Part shown: positions 1 to 8,600 of the stretch, in pieces | Layout of the letters: each line of letters starts with the position of its first letter | Position numbering within the stretch: the first letter of the stretch is position 1 | NCBI RefSeq assembly: GCF_019285515.1 | Contig: NZ_CP079095.1 | Coordinates: 3,070,501 to 3,134,500, forward strand | Reading direction: 5' to 3' | Source: Methylococcus sp. Mc7 | Lineage (GTDB): Bacteria; Pseudomonadota; Gammaproteobacteria; Methylococcales; Methylococcaceae | DNA length: 64,000 bases | Program-made: the position numbers and the translations under genes | Notes under the pieces: model-generated | Databases searched by the model: none | The model's input: the letters and a program-made list of their open reading frames with translations, nothing else | Told to the model about the DNA's origin: nothing

Positions 1-1662
1 GATGGGCTTGCCCATGACGTTGAAGCTGGTGTTGAGCAGCACCGGCACGCCGCTCAGGCGGTGGAACCGGCTAAGCAGGTCGTGGAAGCGCGGATTCCAT
101 TCCGGATTCACGGTCTGCAGCCGTCCGGTTCCGTCCACATGGACCACCGCCGGCACGCGCTCGCGGGCCTCCGGCCGAAACCGCAGGGTGCGCTCCATGT
201 AAGGGGACTCTTGATAGGCCTCGAACCAATCCGGGCCATGCTCGTGCAGGATGGCCGGGGCGTAGGGACGGAAGCGCTCGCGGAACTTCACCTCGCGGTT
301 GATGCGCTCCGCTGTCTCCGCGCGGCGGGGATCGGCCAGGATGGAGCGGTTGCCCAGGGCGCGGGGACCGAATTCGGCCCGTCCCTGCACCCAACCGAGG
401 ATCTTGCCCTCGGCCAACAGCCCGGCGGCGGCGTCGGCCAGGGCGGGACCGGGAAGACGCCGCACCGGCAGGCCGGCGTAACGGGCGAAACGCTCGATGT
501 CCGCCACCGGGATTTCACTGCCGAGATAAGGCGACAGATGGCTGGCTTCGAAGACCTGCTCGGGGTGATCTTCCCGATAAGCCAGCCAGGCGGCGCCCAG
601 GGCCGTGCCGTCGTCGGTCGGTGCCGGCGGCACGTAGAGGGCCTGAAACGGCGTCGACTCCAGAATCTGGCCATTGCAGGTCGAATTCAGGGCGCACCCT
701 CCGGCGAAGGCGAGATTGTCCGAGCCCTCACGGTCATGCAGATGGCTGAGTAAGCAATGAACGGTCTCGGTGAAGAACTGCTGGCCGGTATGGGCCAGGT
801 CGGCGGCGGCTTCCGGCGCTTCTCCCGGACGGCGCCTGCGGGCTTCGAGCCGTTGCAGCCGGTCGAAAAAAACATCGTGCCGGGTCGAAAGCCCAAGAGC
901 CTCCACCCGCATCATCTCCCGCAGCCAGCCCAGGACTTCCGCGTCCGTCTTTCCGTAGGAAGCCAGCCCCATGACTTTCCATTCCTCGCCGCCCAGCCAG
1001 TCGAATCCGCACAGCTCGGTGAGCTTCATATAGTAGAATCCGAGGCTCTGCGGTCCTTCGAGTCCGGCGATGGGGCGCAGTCTGCCGTCGCGGTAGGCGA
1101 AGAAGGCCATCGATCCGGTTTCGCCGTAGGAGTCGATGACGGCGCAGGCGGCGGTGTCGAAAGGGCTGCCGTAGCAGGCCAGCGCGGCGTGGCAGAGGTG
1201 GTGGTCGTAGCCGCGGAAGCGGACCGGGATGCCGGGGAAATCGCGCCGCAGGCTCCTCGCCAGATTGAGCAGGCGGCTTTTCAGGGCGTGATGCTGGGCG
1301 GCCTGCATGTGGTAGAGCTGGTAAGGCTCCAGCCAGGCATGCACCCGGCGGCCGGCATTGGCGAGGATGCCGCGGGGCGACAGCCAGCCCAGCCAGCGTG
1401 CGAGGCGCTCGTGCAGCGGGCGCGACTCCTGCCAGTTGCAGGCGACGACGAATTCGTCGGCATCGGCGCAATGCGCTTGCAGCAGCGCGGGCAACTGGAA
1501 CAGGTCGTCGGGCGGAGCGTTCAGGGCCCGCTTGCTCTGAAGCCTCCGCTCGGCGGCTTCGGCGAACAGGACGCCGCCGTCCGGGCCGACGATCGCCAGG
1601 GCCGGATCGTGGTAGGTCAGGCACAGGCCGAGATAATAGGTTCGCGCTTTTGATGGCCGCAT
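1..1662 (-). CDS. NodU/CmcH-family carbamoyltransferase, 3' end outside window
   Basis: O-carbamoyltransferase of the NodU/CmcH family. These enzymes use carbamoyl phosphate and ATP, through a carbamoyl-adenylate, to carbamoylate a hydroxyl on a small molecule. The frame is open for 554 codons from the ATG at 1662 to the window edge, so the C-terminus is missing. The N-terminus has the family start LGLCLTYHDPALAIVGPDG, followed by HHLCHAALACYG (the HxxxH metal-site region), AGGCALNS, and the YrdC-like signature EFGPRALGNRSILADPR near residue 420. The last visible part, GVPVLLNTSFNVMGKPI, is typical of the family close to its end. There is no acylphosphatase or zinc-finger region, so it is not HypF. 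Its start lies only 20 bp from the divergent AlkB-type gene. The substrate cannot be read from sequence; an antibiotic, glycolipid or Nod-factor-like metabolite is possible. Confidence 0.88.
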   Translation of the reverse strand, partial: MRPSKARTYYLGLCLTYHDPALAIVGPDGGVLFAEAAERRLQSKRALNAPPDDLFQLPALLQAHCADADEFVVACNWQESRPLHERLARWLGWLSPRGILANAGRRVHAWLEPYQLYHMQAAQHHALKSRLLNLARSLRRDFPGIPVRFRGYDHHLCHAALACYGSPFDTAACAVIDSYGETGSMAFFAYRDGRLRPIAGLEGPQSLGFYYMKLTELCGFDWLGGEEWKVMGLASYGKTDAEVLGWLREMMRVEALGLSTRHDVFFDRLQRLEARRRRPGEAPEAAADLAHTGQQFFTETVHCLLSHLHDREGSDNLAFAGGCALNSTCNGQILESTPFQALYVPPAPTDDGTALGAAWLAYREDHPEQVFEASHLSPYLGSEIPVADIERFARYAGLPVRRLPGPALADAAAGLLAEGKILGWVQGRAEFGPRALGNRSILADPRRAETAERINREVKFRERFRPYAPAILHEHGPDWFEAYQESPYMERTLRFRPEARERVPAVVHVDGTGRLQTVNPEWNPRFHDLLSRFHRLSGVPVLLNTSFNVMGKPI

Positions 1663-1682
1663 CGTGAGGTTCCGCAAAGCCC

Positions 1683-2756
1683 ATGAGCATTCTATCGAAA
1701 ACCCGGTTGGGGGCCATTTGGCCGCTGCCGTGGTGGACCGGCTACAGCCTCAGCCTGGTGTTCCCTCTGGCCGTGCTCGGCTTCCTCGCCACCGGTCCAC
1801 ACCGGCCACTGACGGCATTGCTCTGGACCCTGCCCATGCTGCTCCTGCTGCTGGCCGACTATTTCGGGCCGGCGGAAACCCGGATCGTGCCGGAATCGGC
1901 GCCGGTGCCGTTCTTCGATGCTCTGCTGTATCTGCTGTCGGTCCTGCAACTGGCGAACCTGTTCGCCTTGGGACGGATGGTTTCGCAACTGGGCTGGAGC
2001 AGCGTGGCCGAAATCGCGGCGAGCCTGGCCGATTTGCTGGCAATCCGGGCGATGGTCTCGGCCGATTTCGTTTCCGCCGGCATCTGTCCCGCGCATGAGC
2101 TGATTCACCGCCGGTCCGCCGGACAGCGCTGTCTGGGACGGCTGCTGTTGGCAACCTTGGGCTACGATCATTTCTACCTGGCGCACAAGCTGGGGCACCA
2201 CGCCCGGCTGGGAACCGCCGACGATCCCTCGACCGCATTCAGAGGAGAGAGCTTCGATGCGTTCTACCGGCGCGGCCTGCGCCAGCAATGGCGCATCGCC
2301 TGGTCGGTCCGGCGCGGTGCGGCCCTGGCGGGGATGGCGTTCGAACTGGCGTGGCTTGCGCTCTACGCGGTGCTGTTCGGCCCGCTGGCGATGCTGGTAT
2401 TGTTGCATCAGGCGCGGGGGGCCGTGCGGACATTGGAGTCGGTCAACTACTTCCAGCACTACGGTTTGACCGAAGATTCCGATTCGGGGAATGCCGTCGC
2501 CTGGCGCAACGATTCGGCCATCAGCCTGTTCATGTTCCTGGCGCTGACTCGCCATGCCGACCACCATCTCCGTCCCGGCGCGTGCTTCGCGGCGCTGCGC
2601 ACCGCGGCGGAAGGACCGAAGATGCCTTACGGCTACATGGGCATGGCGCTGTGGGTGCAGCGGCGGAACGAGAGTTACCGGACTTGGGCGGAACCTCAGC
2701 TTGATCTGGAGCGGGGAGGGTTGGAGTCGCGCCTTCGGAAAGCAGATGCGGCATGA
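1683..2756 (+). CDS. AlkB-family membrane di-iron hydroxylase
   Basis: Integral-membrane non-haem di-iron oxygenase related to alkane 1-monooxygenase, 357 aa against about 400 for classical AlkB. The histidine boxes are complete in order: HELIHR (about residue 140), HKLGHHARLGTADDP (about 162-176), the HYG box LESVNYFQHYGL (about 250) and TRHADHHLRP (about 286). In AlkB the HYG box normally reads NYxEHYGL; here the Glu is Gln. Hydrophobic segments near residues 15-35, 40-60 and 75-95 and paired helices around 215-245 fit the six-helix AlkB/fatty acid desaturase topology. An electron donor (rubredoxin) gene is not visible. It starts 20 bp from the divergent carbamoyltransferase and ends 4 bp before the convergent VanZ gene. 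Alkane or fatty-acyl hydroxylation is the family activity; the real substrate is unknown and could be a specialised lipid. Confidence 0.85.
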   Translation: MSILSKTRLGAIWPLPWWTGYSLSLVFPLAVLGFLATGPHRPLTALLWTLPMLLLLLADYFGPAETRIVPESAPVPFFDALLYLLSVLQLANLFALGRMVSQLGWSSVAEIAASLADLLAIRAMVSADFVSAGICPAHELIHRRSAGQRCLGRLLLATLGYDHFYLAHKLGHHARLGTADDPSTAFRGESFDAFYRRGLRQQWRIAWSVRRGAALAGMAFELAWLALYAVLFGPLAMLVLLHQARGAVRTLESVNYFQHYGLTEDSDSGNAVAWRNDSAISLFMFLALTRHADHHLRPGACFAALRTAAEGPKMPYGYMGMALWVQRRNESYRTWAEPQLDLERGGLESRLRKADAA

Positions 2757-2760
2757 AGCG

Positions 2761-3171
2761 CTATTCGGGCAGTGTTTCCAAGCGGCGGGAAATGAAATCG
2801 TCGAGCCGGCGCAGGGCGGATGCCAGCGGCGTAAAGCTCAGGCCGAGGCCTATGAACACCCCGATGCTGTTGGCAACGATGTCGAAGGGGTCCGTGGTCC
2901 TGATGCCGGTGAAGCCCTGCAGTACTTCCAGGACGCTCCCCAGCGCGATGAAGAAAGCCGGCCACCGCCAGTGCCGGGAATAACACAGACAGAACCAGAA
3001 GGTCAGGACCGCATAGGCGATGAAGTGCTGGGCCTTGTCCCAGCCCAGAAGAGACGGTGGCTTGGGTAAATGGGGAAGGAGGGAGAGAACGACGACCGCG
3101 GCGACCATGGCCCAGCCGAGGCCTCGCCAAAGGGTCGCATAGCGGTATGGGTTCTGCGTCGAATCACTCAT
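2761..3171 (-). CDS. VanZ-like membrane protein
   Basis: Small inner-membrane protein of the VanZ-like family, 136 aa with about four hydrophobic segments (residues 20-36, 48-66, 70-88, 98-118). It carries the family pattern WDKAQHFIAYAVLTF followed by EVLQ and RTTDPFDIVANSIGVFIG. The family takes its name from the teicoplanin-resistance protein VanZ, but most members are found outside resistance clusters and have no known function. It is the last gene downstream of nrdB on the same strand. A strong terminator hairpin lies in between, so it may depend on read-through or its own promoter. Confidence 0.8.
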   Translation of the reverse strand: MSDSTQNPYRYATLWRGLGWAMVAAVVVLSLLPHLPKPPSLLGWDKAQHFIAYAVLTFWFCLCYSRHWRWPAFFIALGSVLEVLQGFTGIRTTDPFDIVANSIGVFIGLGLSFTPLASALRRLDDFISRRLETLPE

Positions 3172-3192
3172 GCCCGCTCCGTTGATCAGGCC

Positions 3193-3269
3193 AAAAAAAG
3201 CCGCCGGATTTCCCGCACGAGCCAGACGGGGGAGAGAGGCTCGTGCGTCAAGCGGAAATCACGGCGGGC
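3193..3269 (-). terminator. large intrinsic terminator after nrdB
   Basis: Read on the minus strand, a long nested hairpin is followed by seven T residues (A-run at 3193-3199). The inner arms CGCACGAGCC (3214-3223) and GGCTCGTGCG (3238-3247) pair perfectly. The outer arms at 3200-3213 and 3254-3269 pair with small bulges. It lies 22 bp after the nrdB stop codon and should end the nrd operon transcript. Confidence 0.75.
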
Positions 3270-3291
3270 GCGTTGCTCTTTCGAGGCTCGT

Positions 3292-4512
3292 TCAGTCCCA
3301 GCTCAGGGTGCCGCCGGTCTGATACTCGGTGACTCGGGTTTCGAAGAAGTTTTTCTCCTTCTTGAGGTCCAGCACTTCGCTCATCCACGGGAACGGATTC
3401 GATACGCCGGGATACTGCTCCGGCAGGCCGATCTGGGCGCAACGGCGGTTGGCGATGAACTCCAGGTATTCCTTGAACATCGGGGCGTTGAGGCCCAGGA
3501 TGCCGCGCGGCATGGTGTCGTAGGCGTACTGGGTTTCGATGTCCACCGCCTCGCGGATCATCCGGATCATCTCGGCCTTGAAGCCTTCCGACCACAGAGG
3601 GGGGTTTTCGACCTTGATCTGGTTGATGACGTCGATGCCGAAGTTCATGTGCATGGACTCGTCGCGCATGATGTACTGGAACTGTTCGGCGGTGCCGGTC
3701 ATCTTGTTGCGGCGTCCCATGGACAGGATCTGGGTGAAGCCGACGTAGAAGAAGATGCCTTCGAAGATCACGTAGAAGGCGATCAGCTCGCGCAGCAGGC
3801 GCTGGTCGTTCTCCACCGTGCCGGTCTTGAAGTGGGGATCGGACAGGTACTGGGTGAACGGCAGGGCCCATTCGGCCTTGCGCGCCACCGCCGGCAGCTC
3901 GCGGTACATATTGAACACCTCGCCCTCGTCCAGCCCCAGCGATTCCACCACGTACTGGTAGGCGTGGGTGTGCAGGGCCTCTTCGAAGGCTTGGCGCAGC
4001 AGGTACTGGCGGCATTCGGGATTGGTGATGTGGCGGTACACGGCCAACACCAGATTGTTGGCGACCAGCGAATCGGCGGTGGAAAAGAAGCCGAGGTTGC
4101 GCTTGATGATGGTGCGCTCGTCTTCGGTCAATCCGTCGGCGCTCTTCCACAGCGCGATGTCGGCGTTCATGTTGATTTCCTGCGGCATCCAGTGGTTGGC
4201 GCAGGCGTCCAGGTATTTCTGCCAGGCCCAGTGGTACTTGAAGGGCACGAGCTGGTTGAGGTCGGCCCGGCAGTTGATGATCTTCTTGTCGTCCACCTGG
4301 ATGCGGCGGGCGCCCATCTCGATGGTTTCGAGGCCGGTGGCGCCGGTCGTGGCGATGGAAGGCGCCACCCCGTCCAGACGCATTTCGGCGATGGGAGCAC
4401 GCGGCGTCGGTGCGGGTTCGACGAAGGTTTCGATGTCCAGGGTGACGGCGGTATTTGCCGGCGGATTCGACCGGGCCGTCAGGCCGGCGAGGGGATCGTC
4501 CCAATTCAGCAT
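3292..4512 (-). CDS. nrdB: ribonucleoside-diphosphate reductase beta subunit, class Ia
   Basis: Small (R2) subunit of aerobic class I ribonucleotide reductase. It houses the di-iron centre and tyrosyl radical used by NrdA to reduce ribonucleotides; cytoplasmic. It has 406 aa. The first metal ligand is D147 ([12 protein letters not shown]). E178 and H181 lie in [12 protein letters not shown] with Y185 four residues after the histidine, matching the E115/H118/Y122 spacing of E. coli NrdB, so a stable tyrosyl radical is expected. The second ligand pair lies in [12 protein letters not shown]. The C-terminus (GGTLSWD) is the tail that docks onto NrdA. The ATG is preceded by GGGAGC at good spacing. 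It is the distal gene of the operon starting at nrdA, after a cytochrome b561 gene, and a strong hairpin terminator follows it. Confidence 0.96.
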   Translation of the reverse strand: MLNWDDPLAGLTARSNPPANTAVTLDIETFVEPAPTPRAPIAEMRLDGVAPSIATTGATGLETIEMGARRIQVDDKKIINCRADLNQLVPFKYHWAWQKYLDACANHWMPQEINMNADIALWKSADGLTEDERTIIKRNLGFFSTADSLVANNLVLAVYRHITNPECRQYLLRQAFEEALHTHAYQYVVESLGLDEGEVFNMYRELPAVARKAEWALPFTQYLSDPHFKTGTVENDQRLLRELIAFYVIFEGIFFYVGFTQILSMGRRNKMTGTAEQFQYIMRDESMHMNFGIDVINQIKVENPPLWSEGFKAEMIRMIREAVDIETQYAYDTMPRGILGLNAPMFKEYLEFIANRRCAQIGLPEQYPGVSNPFPWMSEVLDLKKEKNFFETRVTEYQTGGTLSWD

Positions 4513-4569
4513 GGTTGTTGCTCCCTTAATGAAAATGTGTGTCGGTGCCGCTCAAGGAAAAAGGCCGGG

Positions 4570-5132
4570 TCAGTCGGCGCGCGGGTGTTGGCCGGGCAGC
4601 ATCCGTTTCAGAACGCCGTCGCGGTCGATATGGTGATGCTTGATCGCCATGACGACATGGCCCACCACCAGGGCCGCCAGAGCCCAACCCAGGAATCGAT
4701 GGATCTCCACGAAGGTTTCCCCGCCAGGGCTTCGTTCTTTTCGACCAGGGCGGGCAGGGTAATCAATCCGAACAGCTTCACCGGGTAGCCGTAGCCCGAG
4801 CTGATGACCCAGCCGCTCATGGGCTGGGCGATCATCAGGCCGTACAGGGTCCAGTGTGCCGAATGCGCCGCCTGCTGCAGGCCGGGCGACATGGTGTCCG
4901 GCAGCCGTGGCGGCGGATTGAGCAGCCGCCAAGCCAGCCGGACGGTTATCAGGGCCAGCACCGCCGTGCCAAACCCTTTATGCCAGGCCATGATGGCGGC
5001 TTTCTCCGGTCCTTTCGGCAGGTCCGAGACGTAGAAGCCGATCAGCCATGCCGGCACGATCAGCGCGGCCATGACCCAGTGCAGCCACTTGGCGGTCCCC
5101 GTGTATTCGCCGTCAGTCATATTCATGGACAC
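4570..5132 (-). pseudogene. cytochrome b561, interrupted by a frameshift
   Basis: Four-helix cytochrome b561 (CybB/YodB family), a membrane di-haem b protein that normally moves electrons from quinol. The first frame, from the ATG at 5132, gives TAKWLHWVMAALIVPAW, IMAWHKGFGTAVLALITVR and AHSAHWTLYGLMIAQP, carrying three of the histidines expected as haem ligands. It then runs into nonsense after EKNEALAG. The missing fourth helix, EIHRFLGWALAALVVGHVVM with the usual end IKHHHIDRDGVLKRMLP, is intact in the next frame and stops at 4570. One extra base in the C-run at 4719-4722 restores a continuous protein of about 187 aa. Either the gene has lost its last helix, with haem-binding histidines, or one base was missed in sequencing. 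It lies between nrdA and nrdB, an unusual place for a redox protein. Confidence 0.85.
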
Positions 5133-5161
5133 ACTTCCCGCTTGCAGGACCGGAGACGGCC

Positions 5162-5581
5162 TCAGTGGCCGGTGTCGTGCTTGCCGTTGGCCGCGCCGGC
5201 GGCGCGGGACGGCGCATCCGCACTGCGGTCCACGCTGACGTTGCCGACCGGGGCGCCGTCGAGCGTCATTTCGGTGATGCCCTTGTCGCGTTCGTAGCGG
5301 CAGGTCAGCACGTGGTCGCCATTGTTGGTGTAGTTCCAGGTCAGGTTCACGTAGCTGTTGCCGTCGCTCTGCGACTCGCTCGGCATGTAAAGATGAGTGC
5401 CGGCCTTGGCTTCGCCGGCCTGGGTGCAGGATTCCCGCGCATAGGTGTTCAACATGTTGCCCGACATCAGCAGCGCCTGGCCGACTTTGTCCTGCTCGGT
5501 TTCCTTGGAGAAATATACGATCCCGAAGCCGATGATCATGATGCCTACGAATGCGTAGATGAGTTTGGTCAGTTCGCTCAT
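5162..5581 (-). CDS. hypothetical membrane-anchored protein in the nrd operon
   Basis: I do not recognise this 139-aa protein. The start at 5581 (MSELTKLIYAF) is chosen because GGAGAG lies just upstream; an ATG four codons earlier has poorer spacing. Residues 5-25 (LIYAFVGIMIIGFGIVYFS) form one membrane anchor. The rest looks periplasmic: polar, with two cysteines (SCTQAG and LTCRYERD) that could form a disulfide, and a beta-rich stretch SYVNLTWNYTNNGDHVLTC. The low-complexity Ala/Gly/Ser-rich end finishes in HDTGH. It sits between nrdA and the cytochrome b561 gene and is probably co-transcribed with them. A partner role for the cytochrome is possible but only inferred from position. Confidence 0.6.
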   Translation of the reverse strand: MSELTKLIYAFVGIMIIGFGIVYFSKETEQDKVGQALLMSGNMLNTYARESCTQAGEAKAGTHLYMPSESQSDGNSYVNLTWNYTNNGDHVLTCRYERDKGITEMTLDGAPVGNVSVDRSADAPSRAAGAANGKHDTGH

Positions 5582-5691
5582 TTGCCTCTCCATACCTCTC
5601 GATAGTTCAGTTATTTTCAGGGAGCCTTCCGCCAGGACCTGACGGCCTTACCGGACGCCAGGCCCATGATGCACAAGGATGAGCGTTCCGG

Positions 5692-8600
5692 CTACTGGCA
5701 CGCTTCGCAAGTGGGATCGTCGATCAGGCAGGCCTTGGGTTCGGCCGGCCGGACGTCGGCGTGGGCGGCTTCCATCTGGCGCAGGCCCGGGATCGCGTCG
5801 TCGATCGGCTCGGTCTTCACCGCATTGAGCTTGCCGTCGAAGGCCGTGCTCTTCTCGACGTGGGTCGCTCCCAGCGAACGCAGGTAGTACGTGGTCTTGA
5901 GGCCGCGCACCCAGGCCAGCTTGTAGAGCGTGTCGAGCTTCTTGCCGGAGGGCTCGGCCAGGTACAGGTTCAGGGACTGCGCCTGGTCCAGCCATTTCTG
6001 GCGGCGCGAACCGGCCTCGATCAGCCAGCGGGCATCGATCTCGAACGCGGTGGCATAGAGCTGCTTCAGGGGTTCCGGGATGCGCTCGATCTTCTGCACG
6101 CTGCCGTCGTAGTACTTGAGGTCGTTGATCATGACCGCGTCCCACAGCCCCAGCGCCTTGAGGTCCTGGACCAGATAGGGGTTGACCACGGTGAACTCGC
6201 CCGACAGGTTCGATTTGACGAACAGGTTCTGGTAGGTCGGCTCGATGGACTGCGAGACGCCGCAGATGTTCGAGATGGTCGCGGTGGGCGCGATCGCCAT
6301 GGTGTTGCTGTTGCGCATGCCGACCGTGCGGACCCGTTCGCGCAGGGCATCCCAGTCCAGCGTCCAGCTCCGGTCCATCTGCAGGTAGCCGCCGCGGCCC
6401 TCTTCCAGCAGGGCGATGGAGTCGACCGGCAGGATGCCCCGGCTCCACAGCGAGCCGTCGAAGGTGCTGTAGCGGCCCCGTTCCTCGGCCAGGTCGCTCG
6501 AGGCCTGGATCGCGTAGTAGCTCACCGCTTCCATGCTCAGATCGGCGAAGGCCACGGCCTCCTGCGAGGCATAGGGCAGCCGCAGCTTATACAGCGCGTC
6601 CTGGAAGCCCATGATCCCTAAGCCCACCGGGCGGTGGCGCAGATTGGAGCGGCGCGCCTGCGGCACGCTGTAGTAGTTGATGTCGATGACGTTGTCCAGC
6701 ATGCGCATGCCGGTGGCGATGGTCCGCCGCAGCTTCGCCGTGTCCAGCGCGCCTTCCGGCGTGATGTGCGCCGCCAGGTTGACCGAGCCCAGGTTGCATA
6801 CGGCGATTTCGCTATCGTTGGTGTGCAGGGTGATTTCGGTGCAGAGGTTGGACGAATGCACCACGCCCGCGTGCTGATTGGTGTAGCGCAGGTTGCACGG
6901 GTCCTTGAAGGCCAGCCAGGGATGGCCGGTCTCGAACAGCATGGACAGCATCTTGCGCCACAACTGGCTGGCGGGCAGGCGCTTGTACAGCTTCAGCTCG
7001 CCGCGGTCGGCCTTGGCCTCGTATTCCTGGTAACGCTGCTCGAAGGCCTGGCCCGTCAGGTCGTGCAGGTCGGGGGTGTCGTTCGGCGAGAACAGCGTCC
7101 AGTCCTTGTCTTCCGCCACCCGCTTCATGAACAGGTCCGGCACCCAGTTGGCGGTGTTCATGTCGTGGGTGCGGCGGCGGTCGTCGCCGGTGTTCTTGCG
7201 CAGGTCTAGGAACTCCTCGATGTCGATGTGCCAGGTCTCCAGGTAGGCGCAAACCGCGCCCTTGCGCTTGCCGCCGTTGTGCGCGAGGCCGGCGGCGGTC
7301 ATGTAGGACTCGTCGCCTTCCACCTTCAGGTCGATCACGAAGGGCTTCACTTCCAAACTTTTGATCGAACGGATTCGGCTGAACACGCAGCCCTGCCAGG
7401 TGATCCAATTACGTTTTGTCAAAGCCTTGCAGCCGACGAGTTCGGCGATCTCAGGCACGGCCGGTATGCGCAGGTCGTAGACTTTGGTCAGACCTTTGAA
7501 CGAGATTTTCGAACCATCCTGGCGGCGCGCGATGTGATCGTTTTCCCGCTCACGGTACTGACCGGCGGTCGGGATGCCCAGACGCAGCAACTGGTAGCGC
7601 AAACTTTCGATCAGCGATTTGGACGTATTGGTGAAGTAGATTTCCTTGCCCCGGCTGACGCCGCCATCCGTTTCCAGCAGGCCATGAATCAATGCCAGCG
7701 TCTGCATGCGCGGCAGATGGCTGAAACGGCGGCTGACGCGTTTGCGGCCTTGAGCGTCGTACACGTCGTCATAAACAAAGGGCAGGGTGGGGGCGCCGGC
7801 ACCGCTGATCCGGCCGGTGCTGCCGTCGCGTACCACGCCGCGGCCGGACGCCCAATGGATCTGGCCATAGGTTTCGCCGCGTCCGGTTTCCCAGAAATGG
7901 ATGCCGCGTTCCGCCAGATAGGCGCGGACGAAGGCCATGTGTGCGTCCTTGTTGGGATTGCCGGAAACGCCCCACTGCATGCCGTCCTTGGAAAGGTGGC
8001 CGTCACCCAGCAGGATGCCGTAGAGACGGGCGTCTTCTTCGCCGAAGTTTTCCACCAGCACGGTTTCGGTGGGGATGACCTGGGCCATGTAGTCACCGCG
8101 CCGCAATTCATTGGCTTCAATCCATTCAGCCTTTACCTTGCCCTTTTCCAGCCAGTCCAGGGTGCGTTCACAGGATTGCTCCATCGGTACGCCGCGGATC
8201 GCGAAGAACGGATGGCCGGCGGTGACGGCCAGCGGTTCAACGCTGTGTTTGACGTGCACGGAGATCATGGGATCGGTCTGGTTGTAGACCATCTTGTCGG
8301 TGACTTCGCGATAGGTTCCGCTGATGCCCAAAACCAGATCGCCAACCTGAACCTCGCGGATGGCCTTGATGCCGTCGGCGGTATAAATGGAAGTTTCCGG
8401 CGCGAAGCATTGATTCACGGCTACCGCCGTGTCATTGGCCACCTTGAGGAAGGGCACCACGCCCTGGGATTTGCCGTTGGTACCCTTGATGTGGGCGCCC
8501 ATGCCGCGTACCCGTGACCAGTCGTTGCCTAAGCCTCCGGCGAACTTGGAGAGCAGGGCGTTGTCCTTGATGGCGCTGTAGATGCCGTCCAGGTCGTCCG

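Noticed and set aside
1-1662. HypF (hydrogenase maturation) for the first gene, because hypE is nearby
   Set aside because: There is no acylphosphatase, zinc-finger or YrdC start; the N-terminus and ending are those of NodU/CmcH.
3070-4788. 572-codon open frame antisense to nrdB and cytochrome b561
   Set aside because: It runs opposite to clearly conserved genes, has His/Val-rich composition typical of a G+C-rich shadow frame and no recognisable motif.
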